Positions 15,714-28,118 of a stretch of DNA of 64,000 nucleotides are shown here, piece after piece. Within the stretch, counting starts at the first letter, position 1. Every line of letters begins with the position of its first letter. The notes under the pieces were generated by a model. That model was not told the DNA's origin. It did not search any database and saw only the letters and a list, made by a program, of their open reading frames with translations. The DNA comes from Xanthobacter aminoxidans (lineage in GTDB: Bacteria; Pseudomonadota; Alphaproteobacteria; Rhizobiales; Xanthobacteraceae): contig NZ_JAMJXC010000016.1 in the NCBI RefSeq assembly GCF_023571765.1, positions 1-64,000 of the forward strand, given 5' to 3'. The translations under genes were made by a program, and so were the position numbers.

Positions 15714-16238
15714 ATGACTGCGAAACCTGATGCCGCTGGCGATCTGATGCTGGCCTACATGCGCCAATGGCACGACCTGCGCGGCCACCTCAGCAGGCGC
15801 GTGGGTTCGCGAGACCTTGCCGAGGAGGCGCTCCAGGAGACCTGGCTACGGCTCGCCGGCATGGGACAGGCGCGGGCGGAGGTGCGCGACTGCCACGCCT
15901 TCCTGCTGCGCATTGCGGGGAACATTGCCATCGATCTGTTGCGGCGCGAACGCCGTCATGTCGCGCGGCAGATCAGCAACGAGGCCGTCCTGCGCGAGAT
16001 TGCCGACGCCGCCCCCTCCCCCGAGGCCTATGCCCTGCACCGCGACGAATTGCGGGTGCTGGTGGCGGCCCTTGCCGAGTTGGCGCCGAAGCCTCGCGCC
16101 GCCCTGCTGCTGAGCCGCTGCGACGGGCGGACCCATGCCGAGGTCGCGGCGCACCTGAAAGTCTCCGAAAGCATGGTCGCAAAATATCTAGTGCAGGCTC
16201 TGCGTCACTGCCGCGACCGCCTGAGGGCATTGGGCTAA
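15714..16238 (+). CDS. ECF sigma factor, FecI-like
   Basis: 174 residues with both ECF regions. Sigma-2 has GSRDLAEEALQETWLRLAG and FLLRIAGNIAIDLLRRERRH; sigma-4 has LPKPRA-type spacing (LAPKPRAALLLSRCDGRTH) and the helix-turn-helix AEVAAHLKVSESMVAKYL. Such sigma factors direct RNA polymerase to TonB-receptor operons when a surface signal arrives. The fecR-like gene follows about 30 bases later and the receptor gene after that, giving the classic sigma/anti-sigma/transducer unit. Confidence 0.93.
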   Translation: MTAKPDAAGDLMLAYMRQWHDLRGHLSRRVGSRDLAEEALQETWLRLAGMGQARAEVRDCHAFLLRIAGNIAIDLLRRERRHVARQISNEAVLREIADAAPSPEAYALHRDELRVLVAALAELAPKPRAALLLSRCDGRTHAEVAAHLKVSESMVAKYLVQALRHCRDRLRALG

Positions 16239-16266
16239 CCTCAAGGGTTCGTTGAGACATACCCGC

Positions 16267-17238
16267 ATGACGCACACGCCGCCCCCGTCCTCCGCAGCGG
16301 TCGCCCGCCCGTCCATAGCGGCGAGCGATCGCGCCATTGATTGGGTCGTGCGTATGCATTCGGGAGCGCCGGGGGCTGAAGCGGAAGCGCGGGCCTTCGC
16401 CCGCTGGCGCGCGGAAAATCCCGAGAACGAGGCGGCGGCGCGGGAAGCCGAGGCGCTCTGGCATGGGCTCGGCGGTGCCGGCGTCCTGGCTCTGGACGCG
16501 AAGCGCAAGGCGTCGCGGGAGAAGATCACGCGCCGCGCGCTGATCGGCGGCGGCGCCTTCGCCGCCCTGGGCCTCGGAGCGCTTGCAGCCGGCGCCGTCC
16601 GCGATCGCCTCGCCGCGGATGTCGCGACCGGCGTCAACGAGGTGCGGACAACCGAACTGCCGGACGGCTCGCGCGTCCTGCTCAATGCCAGTACGGCGCT
16701 GGCGCTCGATTTCAGTGCAACGGAGCGGGGGGTGAGACTGCTGTCCGGGCAGGCCATGTTTACCGTGGCGCGAGATCCGGCGCGGCCGTTCGTCGTCACC
16801 GCGGGTGATGGGCGGACCCGGGCCATAGGCACGGCCTTCGACGTGGACATCCGGCCCGATGGCGTGGTGGTGACGGTGGTGGAGGGCGTCGTCGCCGTGG
16901 CGACGGCAGCCGGCGGAGCAGGTGCCATCCTGCGCGCCGACCAGAGCCTGCGCTATGACGGACGCGGCCGCGTCATTGGCCCGCAGGCGGTGAATGCGGA
17001 TGCCGCAACCGCCTGGCGGCGCGGGAAGCTCATCTTCGATCGCCGCCCCCTGGTGGAGGTGGTGGCAGAGCTTCAGCGTCATACCCACGCGCGCATCATC
17101 ATCGCCGGCAACCGCCTCAAGGGCCTGGAAGTGACGGGCGTGTTCGAGTTGGACGACCCCAGTGCCGTGCTGGAAACCATCGAGCAGACGCTCCCGGTGC
17201 GGGTCGTGCGCCTGCCGCTGATCAACGTCATCCTCTGA
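16267..17238 (+). CDS. FecR-family anti-sigma/signal-transfer protein
   Basis: About 323 residues from ATG 16267; a TTG at 16252 with AAGGG upstream is a possible earlier start. The cytoplasmic N-terminal DUF4880-like part (WVVRMHSGAPGAEAEARAFA, with a WRAENPEN segment) precedes one membrane helix at about residues 95-115. The periplasmic FecR domain contains LPDGSRVLLNASTALALDFS and AIGTAFDVDIRPDG, then a C-terminal secretin/TonB short N-terminal-like segment (RRPLVEVVAELQRHTHARI). It holds the FecI-like sigma inactive until the receptor's signalling domain touches it. Confidence 0.92.
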   Translation: MTHTPPPSSAAVARPSIAASDRAIDWVVRMHSGAPGAEAEARAFARWRAENPENEAAAREAEALWHGLGGAGVLALDAKRKASREKITRRALIGGGAFAALGLGALAAGAVRDRLAADVATGVNEVRTTELPDGSRVLLNASTALALDFSATERGVRLLSGQAMFTVARDPARPFVVTAGDGRTRAIGTAFDVDIRPDGVVVTVVEGVVAVATAAGGAGAILRADQSLRYDGRGRVIGPQAVNADAATAWRRGKLIFDRRPLVEVVAELQRHTHARIIIAGNRLKGLEVTGVFELDDPSAVLETIEQTLPVRVVRLPLINVIL

Positions 17239-17348
17239 TTGGAAAAAAGTCGCCCGCGCCGGTGCAAGGTCGCCGGGCTGGTTTCGTCCTTGTCCTTGAA
17301 GGTCCTGAACGGCGGCGCGCTGGCGGGCCGGCCTCAAGGAGAGAGACG

Positions 17349-19844
17349 ATGGCGGCGGTTGGGAATGGCGTCCGGCGACGGGCGCGCGGAGCGTTGACAC
17401 GAACGGCTTGGCTGACGGGTGCGGCCATCTGCGCCCTGGTCGCGACAGCCTCGGCCGGTCGTGCGCAGTCTGGCGAGGCGCCCCCCGGCATCGCCTTCAG
17501 CATCCCTGCGCAGGATCTCGGCAGCGCGCTCACGACCTTCGCCGACAAGGCCGGCGTACGCCTGCTGTTCCCGTCTGATCTGGTGGCTGGGCGCCGCACG
17601 CCTGGGTTGACCGGCACCTATTCGCGCGATGCCGGGCTGGCGCGCCTGCTGGCGGGCACCGGCCTCGTTTACCGCTTCACAAGCGCCAACACGGTGACCA
17701 TCACGGCGCCTCAGGCGCAGGGCGCGACAGGGGCCGGCGACGCATGGCTCGGCATGGTGGATGTGCAGGGCGAGGACACCCAGCAGGTGGTGGCGCTGGA
17801 GACCTCGGCCGGGACCAAGACCGAGACGCCGCTCATCGACACCCCGCAGTCCATCAGCGTGGTGACGCGGGCGGAAATGGACCAGCGCGGCGTGCAGGAC
17901 TTCAATTCCGCCGTGGCTTACACGCCGGGCGTGCGGGCGGTGGACTATCCCGGCGGCCAAGGCATGCCGGACATCTACATTCGCGGTTTCCGCGCGATCG
18001 ACCAGAATGCCAATTTCCGCGACGGCCTGCGCAACGGCTTCAATAATTATGACGCCGACATCGAGGTCTATGGCCTCCAGCGCCTGGACGTGGTGAAGGG
18101 GCCGGCCTCGGCTCTTTACGGCGCCGGCACGCCGGGCGGCATCATCGATGCCGTCACCAAGCGCCCGACATCCACGCCGCTGCACGAGATCGAGATTCTC
18201 GGCGGCAGTTACGACCGCATCCAGGGCGCCTTCGACATCGGCGGACCGGCGACCGAAGACGGGACCTGGCTCTATCGCCTCACCGGCCTGATCCGGGACA
18301 GCGGCACCCAGATCGACTATTCCCCCGACAACCGCATCTACATCGCGCCTGCCGTCACATGGCAGCCGAACGCCAATACATCGCTGACCCTTCTCGCCAA
18401 TTACCAGAAGACGGAAAAGGGCGGCTCCGAGCAGAGCATTCCCATGGCCAACAGCCTTTTTCCGCTGGGGCCGAAGATCTCGCCCAGCCTCTATCTCGGC
18501 GCCCCCGGACTGACCAGCTGGAACGTCGAGAACACCTCCGTCGGCTACGAGTTCAAGCACAGGTTCGAGAATGACTGGCAATTGGTCCAGAATGCCCGGT
18601 ACGCTCACGCCGATGTGGACTATAACTCCGCCTGGGGCTGGGACTGGCCCATCGCGGTGGTCGACAACAAATACTACAATGTGGGCGTTCAATTGAGGCC
18701 CAAGGTGGCGGACAGCTTCCTCATCGACACCCACCTCTCCCGCGATTTTCAGACTGGGCCGCTGACACACAAGATCCTGATCGGCATCGACGGGGGGTGG
18801 TACAACTCGACCGAAACCCGCACGAACTCCACCAACTACAATTCCATCAACATTTTCGCGCCGAACTACAACTTCATCTACACATTCGGTCGTCCCTGGT
18901 CGGACAGCGAGAGCACCATCTCCCAGATCGGCGTCTACGCGCAGGACCAGGTGACCCTCAACAACTGGCTGCTCACCTTGAGCGGGCGTCAGGATTGGGT
19001 GCGCAACGAAGAAGCCAACTATTATTCCCGCACCCTCCTCGCGGACTCCGGCCTGACGGACCAAATCGCGACGGCCAATTATTCTGCTTTCACGTGGCGT
19101 GCCGGTCTTGGATACAAATTCGACAACGGCGTGATGCCCTACGCCAGCTACGCGACCTCCTTCCTGCCGGTGGCCGGGACGGACTTCCGTGGCCAGTCCT
19201 TCAAGCCGACGACCGGCGAGCAGTACGAGGCCGGCATCAAGTATGAGCCGCAGGGCTGGCGGGCCCTGTTCACGGCATCCGTCTTCCAGATCACCCAGCA
19301 GAACGTGCTCACCACGGATCCCGTCAACGTGGGCTACTCGGTGCAGGACGGCGAGGTGCGCTCGCGCGGCATCGAGCTGGAGGCGAAGGCCAACATCACC
19401 GCCAATCTCGATATCATTGCCTCCTATACCTATCTCGACGCGGTGGTGACGCAGGCCAACCCCAACGAGGCGGGCATCAGCAAGGTGGGCACCGCGCCGT
19501 CAGGCGTGCCGCACAACAGCGCCGCCCTCTGGGCCTACTATACGTTCCGCGAGGGCGCGCTGGACGGGCTCGGCATCGGCGCCGGCTTGCGCTACGTGGG
19601 CAGTTCCTGGGCGGTGATGAACGAGAGCAACGGCGGCCAGGTCGCCATTCCCGGCTATACGCTGGTGGACGCCTCCCTCCGCTACGACCTCGGCAAACTC
19701 AATGAGCAACTGCGCGGTGCGACCTTCTCGCTTTCGGGCACCAACCTTTTTAACACGGAATATTATACCGCAGGCTTCTACGCGAATTCTGTCATCTACG
19801 GCACCCGACGCACCATCTACGCATCCCTGAACTATCGCTGGTAG
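17349..19844 (+). CDS. TonB-dependent siderophore receptor with signalling (STN) domain
   Basis: 831 residues from ATG 17349 (GAGAG upstream). A signal peptide ends near AGRAQS. An STN domain (IPAQDLGSALTTFADKAGVR, then YSRDAGLARLLAGTGL) spans roughly residues 50-120. The plug follows (DTPQSISVVTRAEMDQRGVQ, RLDVVKGPASALYGAGTPGG), and then a 22-strand barrel that ends in aromatic Trp, as outer-membrane proteins do. The STN domain makes it a transducer that signals through the FecR-like protein to the FecI-like sigma. The plug/barrel pattern is of ferrichrome/ferrioxamine-type receptors; the exact ligand is unknown. Confidence 0.94.
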   Translation: MAAVGNGVRRRARGALTRTAWLTGAAICALVATASAGRAQSGEAPPGIAFSIPAQDLGSALTTFADKAGVRLLFPSDLVAGRRTPGLTGTYSRDAGLARLLAGTGLVYRFTSANTVTITAPQAQGATGAGDAWLGMVDVQGEDTQQVVALETSAGTKTETPLIDTPQSISVVTRAEMDQRGVQDFNSAVAYTPGVRAVDYPGGQGMPDIYIRGFRAIDQNANFRDGLRNGFNNYDADIEVYGLQRLDVVKGPASALYGAGTPGGIIDAVTKRPTSTPLHEIEILGGSYDRIQGAFDIGGPATEDGTWLYRLTGLIRDSGTQIDYSPDNRIYIAPAVTWQPNANTSLTLLANYQKTEKGGSEQSIPMANSLFPLGPKISPSLYLGAPGLTSWNVENTSVGYEFKHRFENDWQLVQNARYAHADVDYNSAWGWDWPIAVVDNKYYNVGVQLRPKVADSFLIDTHLSRDFQTGPLTHKILIGIDGGWYNSTETRTNSTNYNSINIFAPNYNFIYTFGRPWSDSESTISQIGVYAQDQVTLNNWLLTLSGRQDWVRNEEANYYSRTLLADSGLTDQIATANYSAFTWRAGLGYKFDNGVMPYASYATSFLPVAGTDFRGQSFKPTTGEQYEAGIKYEPQGWRALFTASVFQITQQNVLTTDPVNVGYSVQDGEVRSRGIELEAKANITANLDIIASYTYLDAVVTQANPNEAGISKVGTAPSGVPHNSAALWAYYTFREGALDGLGIGAGLRYVGSSWAVMNESNGGQVAIPGYTLVDASLRYDLGKLNEQLRGATFSLSGTNLFNTEYYTAGFYANSVIYGTRRTIYASLNYRW

Positions 19845-19846
19845 GC

Positions 19847-19867
19847 GGCCGGGCGTCATGCCCGGCC
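19847..19867 (+). terminator. Terminator hairpin of the TonB receptor gene
   Basis: GGCCGGGC-GTCAT-GCCCGGCC, an 8-bp perfect stem three bases after the TAG stop, followed by CGATCTTTGAT. Confidence 0.65.
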
Positions 19868-20103
19868 CGATCTTTGATACCAGGCGCTGGGACCGGAAGA
19901 CGCCGGACGCCGCCCTCGACAAGGCGAACGGGCGGCGGCGACGGCGTAGAAATCACCACACCATCGCGTCCGTCTCGCCCCTCGTGGCGAGGCCGGCTCA
20001 CGCTGCGCCGCGCATTGACGGCGGCGTGGGAACGGGTGCCCATACGTAGCCGCAACATCAGAAGCGCTCTTGAGCACGATCTGCACGGCTGGGGCAAACG
20101 TTC

Positions 20104-20490
20104 ATGACTTACATTGTGCTGATAGCGGTCGGAGGCGTTCTGCTGCTGCAGTGGAGCGGCGCCATACCGATGGATAGCGTTGGCGGCGCGCTGGTGATCG
20201 CGGCCGCTGTAATCCTGGGTTCGCTGGCGGTCGCGATCCACGAGGCATGGACGAAACGACGGGGCGTCCTCGGCTGGATCGTCAACATCGTCGTCTCGTT
20301 CGCGGGCGCGTTGCTGATCGCTCCTCTCGCCGGCGGCGTGATGGTGGCGCTGCTCCTTCCGTTCATGGACGGAGCGTCGTCACTGGCTGCGGCCGGCGGG
20401 GCCAGGATGTCTGTCGCGCTTTCCGGCCAAATGGCCCTCACGCTCCTGGGCTCCTGGGGCGCGCTGTGGCTCTTGAACCGTTGGCGATGA
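20104..20490 (+). CDS. Small integral membrane protein of unknown function
   Basis: 128 residues with four hydrophobic segments (about 2-17, 27-45, 55-80 and 105-122) separated by short polar loops such as HEAWTKRRGV. No cysteine or charged motif points to a function, and I do not recognise the family. Codon use is ordinary for this window. It stands alone between the iron cluster and the convergent PsiF-family gene. Confidence 0.65.
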   Translation: MTYIVLIAVGGVLLLQWSGAIPMDSVGGALVIAAAVILGSLAVAIHEAWTKRRGVLGWIVNIVVSFAGALLIAPLAGGVMVALLLPFMDGASSLAAAGGARMSVALSGQMALTLLGSWGALWLLNRWR

Positions 20491-20517
20491 GCCCACCGGG
20501 CGCGCCCCTGCCGGCGT

Positions 20518-20760
20518 CTACTGTCCGACGGCATCCTTGACGCACTTCGTGGTGAAGCTGGTCTGGGCGGCGCCACGGAGCTTCTTGTCGGTCGCCTGGG
20601 TGTTGCAGGCCGCCGTCGCGTCCTTCTGGCACTTGGTGAGGAAGCTGGTGCGGGCCGCACCGGCGAGCTTCTGCGCATCGGCATTGGCGACGCAGGTGTC
20701 CGCCGAGGCGGCGGCGGCCGAAAACGACAGCAGGGTGAGCGCGATTGCGAGCGTCTTCAT
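20518..20760 (-). CDS. PsiF-repeat secreted protein
   Basis: 80 residues. A signal peptide (TLAIALTLLSFSAAAASA) precedes two repeats of the PsiF type, KLAGAARTSFLTKCQKDA and KLRGAAQTSFTTKCVKDA, each with a conserved cysteine; two further cysteines lie between and before. PsiF of E. coli belongs to the phosphate-starvation regulon, but its activity is unknown. ATG 20760 is preceded by GGGAGGGAATC. It is convergent with the membrane-protein gene on the plus strand. Confidence 0.88.
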   Translation of the reverse strand: MKTLAIALTLLSFSAAAASADTCVANADAQKLAGAARTSFLTKCQKDATAACNTQATDKKLRGAAQTSFTTKCVKDAVGQ

Positions 20761-20828
20761 GATTCCCTCCCACAGGTGGAGACGGGAGGCTATCATCGGC
20801 CGGGACGACGTTCGATGGTGACCAAGCG

Positions 20829-20936
20829 TCAGACGCCGAACCACCGGCGCCACACCCTGACGATCGGGTCCAAGAACAGGACCAGAAACAGGACCAGGAA
20901 CAAGTCCAGGAACAAGAGTATCCACGCCGGGGGCAT
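20829..20936 (-). CDS. Possible 35-residue single-pass membrane peptide with repeat-built helix
   Basis: ATG 20936 is preceded six bases upstream by GGGGGG. The peptide starts MPPAWIL, then has four copies of a four-residue unit (LFLD, LFLV, LFLV, LFLD) forming a single membrane helix, then a basic aromatic tail (VRVWRRWFGV). The repeat helix is the direct product of a 12-bp tandem repeat in the DNA. The architecture (short neutral head, helix, Arg/Trp-rich tail) resembles known small membrane peptides. No independent evidence of expression. Confidence 0.4.
   Translation of the reverse strand: MPPAWILLFLDLFLVLFLVLFLDPIVRVWRRWFGV
20869..20916. repeat. Four imperfect 12-bp tandem repeats
   Basis: Units TCCAAGAACAGG, ACCAGAAACAGG, ACCAGGAACAAG and TCCAGGAACAAG follow each other without gap. 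On the minus strand they encode the LFL(D/V) repeats of the small membrane peptide. Confidence 0.9.
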
Positions 20937-21043
20937 GTCGAGCCCCCCGGGGATGCTTTGAGGGGCATCTCGACTGTTGGCATGTCGGGCCAAAGCGCTC
21001 CGGCCTCTGGCAGCCATCCTGATCGGCAAGACGTCCGCTGACC

Positions 21044-21064
21044 ATAAGGAAGACTTCGCCTTAT
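21044..21064. promoter_or_regulatory. Inverted repeat upstream of the metal-efflux genes
   Basis: ATAAGG-N9-CCTTAT, a 6-bp dyad 45 bases before the first gene of the RND region, followed by a TTGACA hexamer at 21073-21078. Spaced dyads of this size suit MerR- or ArsR-type metal regulators, but none is encoded in the window, so this is speculative. Confidence 0.3.
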
Positions 21065-21108
21065 CGCCGTGCTTGACATTCCGGGCGGCGTTGGGCTCTC
21101 TCCTCGCC

Positions 21109-21528
21109 ATGCTCCGAACCTCGGGATGGCACTTTGCACGTTTGTGGTCGCTGGCGCTGCGCCGGCTGATCGCGGCCTGCGTCGTGCTGTCCATGGTTGC
21201 GGCCCCCGTCGCCGCCGGGCTTGTCACCCATCATTCGGACGATCTGGACAGCACCGCCTTCGCGGCGGCCGTGGCTGGTGCGGAGGCCGCCCTTCCGCTC
21301 GCGGCTGCAAAGGATGTGGCCGTCGACAGCGCCAAGAATGGCGACGCCGCCCAGACGAAGCATGTCGTTCCCTCCGCAGACCATGATTGCCATGGCTGCG
21401 CCGCCGTGCTCCTCCCCGCTGCCGATGCCACCCGTTTGGCTGAGGTCGTGGCGGTGACGGGCATCACCATCCCGGCGCTCGGCTCCGGCCGCGCCGTTCC
21501 CGCCGACCCCCGCCCCCCGCGCGCCTGA
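21109..21528 (+). CDS. Small exported/membrane protein ahead of the RND efflux operon
   Basis: 139 residues from ATG 21109. A basic head (LRTSGWHFARLWSLALRRL) is followed by a signal-anchor helix (IAACVVLSMVAAPVAAGLV). The exposed part includes THHSDD and DHDCHGCAAV, His/Cys clusters that could bind a metal. Such short proteins commonly precede copper or zinc/cobalt efflux operons (DUF2946-like architecture), but I cannot assign a family firmly. It lies 63 bases before czcC on the same strand and is probably the first gene of the transcript. Confidence 0.6.
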   Translation: MLRTSGWHFARLWSLALRRLIAACVVLSMVAAPVAAGLVTHHSDDLDSTAFAAAVAGAEAALPLAAAKDVAVDSAKNGDAAQTKHVVPSADHDCHGCAAVLLPAADATRLAEVVAVTGITIPALGSGRAVPADPRPPRA

Positions 21529-21591
21529 TCCCTTCTGTTCGCACGCCGATGTCCTGCATCGGCCCATCGCAATCAGAATCCGGATCAGATC

Positions 21592-22875
21592 ATGCCGCCC
21601 CGTGCAAACGGGCAGGCTCTCGCGCTCGCGCTCGGGGCAGCATTCGCGCTGCTTTCCGCTCTGCCCGGCCGCGCGGAGACCCAACGCCCGCTGACCCTTA
21701 CCAGTGCCCTTGCGAGCGCGCTCGCAGCCAATCCACGGCTGACCGCCGCCGAGCGTGACATCGGCATGGCCGCCGGCCGCGACCGGCAGGCCGCGGCGCT
21801 GCCGAACCCGAACCTCTCGCTGGAGGTGGACAACGCCTTCGGGTCCGGACCCTACCAGGGGCTGGACCTTGCCGAGCAGACGCTTCAGATCAGCCAGCTG
21901 GTCGAGCTGGGCGGCAAGCGGGAGGCCCGCATGGCGGCCTCCGGGGCCGGCGTCGGCATCGCCCGCTGGGAGCGCGAGGCCATCCGCCTGCAGGTGCTGG
22001 CCGAGACGACGGCTGCCTTCGCCGGCGTCCTCGGCGCGCAGCAGCGGGTCAACATCCTCCAGGCCCAGGCCGAGGCCATCGGCCGCCTCTCCCCGCTCCT
22101 TCAGCAGCGGGTGGAGGCGGGCGCATCGTCGCCGTCCGAAATCTCCCGCGCCCGGGTGGCGGCCGATTTCGCGCGGGTGGAGCTGGACCGCGCCAAGGCG
22201 GCCCTCGGCACTGCCCGGCGGGAGCTGGCCCTCCTCATGGGCCTCGGGGCGGCGAATTTTTCCCGCGCCACGGGCAATCTCCTCCGCGTGGCGCCCCCGC
22301 CGGCGCTGCCGCAACTGCTGAAATCCACACAGGGCAACCCGCAGCTCACCCGCTTCACCGTGCTCCAGGCGCAGCGTCGTGCCGAGCTGCGCTCGGCCCA
22401 GGCCAAGGCGGTGCCGGACGTCACCCTCGGCGTCGGCTACCGGCACTACAACGAGACCGCCGACAGCGGGATGATCTTCACCCTGTCGGTTCCCATCCCG
22501 CTGTTCGACCGCAACGAGGGCGGCATCAGCGAGGCGCGGGAATCCCTCCTCAGGGCCGAGGCGGAGGAGGCCATCGCCCGCAGCGCGTTGATCTCCCAGC
22601 TCGGGCGCGCCCACGACCAGCTGAAGGCCGCCTTCGACGAGGTGACGCTGCTGCGCGGCAGCACCATTCCCGGCGCGCGCAGCGCCCATGAAGGGGTCGA
22701 GACCGGCTACACCCAGGGCCGCTACACGCTGCTGGAACTGCTCGACGCGCAATCCGCCCTCTCCGAGGCCTCCCTGCGCGAACTCGACGCGCTCGTCACC
22801 TATCACACCGCGCTCGCGACCATCGAAGGCCTCACCGGCCGTCCCGTCGCCGTAGCCAAGGGAAAATCCAAATGA
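21592..22875 (+). CDS. czcC: Outer-membrane factor of heavy-metal RND efflux, CzcC-like
   Basis: 427 residues; TolC-type. A signal peptide is followed by two long helical repeats (ALASALAANPRLTAAERDIG, then the second half with RAQAKAVPDVTLGVGYRH). It forms the outer-membrane channel of a tripartite cation pump. The stop codon overlaps the ATG of the adaptor gene by four bases, so translation of the two is coupled. Assignment to the CzcC branch rests on the neighbouring HME-type permease. Confidence 0.9.
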   Translation: MPPRANGQALALALGAAFALLSALPGRAETQRPLTLTSALASALAANPRLTAAERDIGMAAGRDRQAAALPNPNLSLEVDNAFGSGPYQGLDLAEQTLQISQLVELGGKREARMAASGAGVGIARWEREAIRLQVLAETTAAFAGVLGAQQRVNILQAQAEAIGRLSPLLQQRVEAGASSPSEISRARVAADFARVELDRAKAALGTARRELALLMGLGAANFSRATGNLLRVAPPPALPQLLKSTQGNPQLTRFTVLQAQRRAELRSAQAKAVPDVTLGVGYRHYNETADSGMIFTLSVPIPLFDRNEGGISEARESLLRAEAEEAIARSALISQLGRAHDQLKAAFDEVTLLRGSTIPGARSAHEGVETGYTQGRYTLLELLDAQSALSEASLRELDALVTYHTALATIEGLTGRPVAVAKGKSK

Positions 22876-23847
22876 GCCGCTCGGCGCGACGGGACCTCGC
22901 GATGCTGCTCGTCGGCCTTCTGGCCGGAGCGGGTGCCGCCTACACATTTTCGGACCGCGCCGCCCCGGTGGGCGGCAGCCAAGCGGCGGAAGACAGCCAC
23001 GCCGAAAAGGCGGGCGGCGGCCACGGCGACAGCCATGGCGAAGGCGCCGTCGAGCTGGACGACGCCAAGCTCTCCGCCGCCGGCATCGGGCTGGAGACGG
23101 CCGGCCCAGGCACCCTTAGGCAGACGCTCCGGCTCAACGGGCTGATGCAGACCAACCAGGAAGCCGTCGTCCAGGTGACGCCGCGCTTTCCCGGCATCGT
23201 CCGCGAGATCCGCAAGCGCATCGGCGACACCGTGCAGAAGGGCGACGTGCTCGCGGTGATCGAGAGCAACCAGAGCCTCACCAGCTACGACCTGAAGGCG
23301 CCCATCGCCGGCACCGTGGTGGACCGGCAGGTGGCTTTGGGCGAATACGCCTCCGACCAGAAGCCGTCCTTCGTGGTCGCGGACCTCTCCACCCTGTGGG
23401 TGGATCTCTCCGTCTACCGGCGCGACTTCGCCCGCGTGCGCGTCGGCGACGCGGTGGCCATCGACCCGGACGACGGAGCGCCGCCCATCATCGGCAAGGT
23501 CTCCTATGTCTCGCCCATCGGCTCGGCCGATACCCAGTCTGCTCTGGCGCGCGTGGTCATTCCCAATGACGGCCTGAGGCTGCGGCCGGGGCTGTTCGCC
23601 AGCGGCACCATCGCCCTCGCCGAGCAGCCCGTGGACCTCGCGGTGCGCCTCTCGGCCCTTCAATCCACCGAGGGGCGCACGGTGGTCTTCGTGCGCACCG
23701 GCGACGCCTTCGAGCCACGCGACGTGGAGACCGGTGCGCGCGATGGCGCGTTCGCCGAGGTCGTGTTCGGCCTCATGCCGGGCGACGTCTACGCGGCGAA
23801 GAACAGCTTCGTGGTCAAGGCGGAACTCGCCAAAGGGAGCGCCAGCC

Positions 23848-23858
<11 letters not shown>
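22872..23858 (+). CDS. czcB: Periplasmic adaptor of heavy-metal RND efflux, CzcB-like
   Basis: 328 residues, shorter than classical CzcB (about 500) because the extra metal-binding ends are missing. One N-terminal membrane helix is followed by a His/Asp-rich linker (EDSHAEKAGGGHGDSHGEGA), which could collect metal ions. Then come a lipoyl-like hairpin domain (VIESNQSLTSYDLKAPIAGT, VVDRQVALGEYASD) and a beta-barrel (PDDGAPPIIGKVSYVSPIGS). It bridges the permease and outer-membrane channel. It overlaps czcC by four bases and the next gene by eleven. Confidence 0.9.
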
Positions 23859-27443
<3,585 letters not shown>

Positions 27444-27460
27444 CCCCAAGGAGAAATCCC

Positions 27461-27838
27461 ATGCTCAAGAGCCTGATCGTCGCCCTCGGCCTCGTCGCCG
27501 CCGGCCCGGCCCTCGCCCAGCACGCCCACGGCGCCCAGAAGGGGCCGAACGGCGGCCCCATGGAGGATGTGGCGGGCGTTCATGTGGAGTTGGTCGTGGC
27601 CGGGGAGGCCGTGACCTTCAACCTGCTCGACGAGGCAGGCAAGCCGCTCGGCGCAGCCGGATTCACCGGCTCCGCCATGGTTGCGGCCGGGACCGGACGC
27701 AAGACGCTGCCGCTCGTCGCCGCCGGCGAGGCCCTCGCCGGGAAGGCTGCCGCGCCCGTGCCCAAGGGCGCCGCCGTGACCCTGCTCATCAAGACGCCCA
27801 CCGGGAAGTCCGGTCAGGCGAAGTTCACGGCGCCGTAG
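27461..27838 (+). CDS. Small periplasmic protein downstream of czcA
   Basis: 125 residues from ATG 27461 with a strong AAGGAGA site. The signal peptide ends ALAQ. The mature protein starts HAHGAQKGPNGGPMEDV, a short His-containing head that may bind metal, and continues as a small beta domain (VHVELVVAGEAVTFNLLDEA). Similar small secreted proteins occur behind zinc/cobalt/nickel RND pumps and are usually unnamed. It lies 17 bases from czcA, almost certainly the same transcript. Confidence 0.8.
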   Translation: MLKSLIVALGLVAAGPALAQHAHGAQKGPNGGPMEDVAGVHVELVVAGEAVTFNLLDEAGKPLGAAGFTGSAMVAAGTGRKTLPLVAAGEALAGKAAAPVPKGAAVTLLIKTPTGKSGQAKFTAP

Positions 27839-27839
27839 G

Positions 27840-28118
27840 ATGGCACCGATGGCACGGCATCGAAGGCTCCGCGCCGGTGCTGCGGCCGTCACTGCCTTGC
27901 TCGGTCTCGGGTCGCCGGCGCTGGGCCTGGACCCGAGACCGACAACCTATCGCGAAAGGCTGAAGCACGACTTCCGCGATGTGCAGCTCGGCCTCGCGCA
28001 TCCCGTACCCGACGGGCGCAGCACGCCTGTCGGTCCTCCGGCCACGCAGGGACGGTCCCGCGGGCCAACCACCGCCCCCGGCATCCCCGCCACACCGATT
28101 ACGAAAGGCACGCCATGA
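27840..28118 (+). CDS. Small secreted protein of unknown function (coupled set, 1 of 3)
   Basis: 92 residues; an in-frame ATG at 27849 is an alternative start. A basic head and hydrophobic stretch (LRAGAAAVTALLGLGSPALG) form a signal peptide. The mature part is short, with YRERLKHDFRDVQLGLAHPV and then a Pro/Thr-rich tail that looks disordered. The start is one base after the preceding stop and the end overlaps the next ATG (ATGA), so the reading frame is embedded in a coupled chain, which argues that it is real. Confidence 0.6.
   Translation: MAPMARHRRLRAGAAAVTALLGLGSPALGLDPRPTTYRERLKHDFRDVQLGLAHPVPDGRSTPVGPPATQGRSRGPTTAPGIPATPITKGTP

Noticed and set aside
20869-20916. A CRISPR-like repeat array
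   Set aside because: Units are only 12 bases, contiguous, and lack spacers; they encode a repeated helix in a small reading frame.
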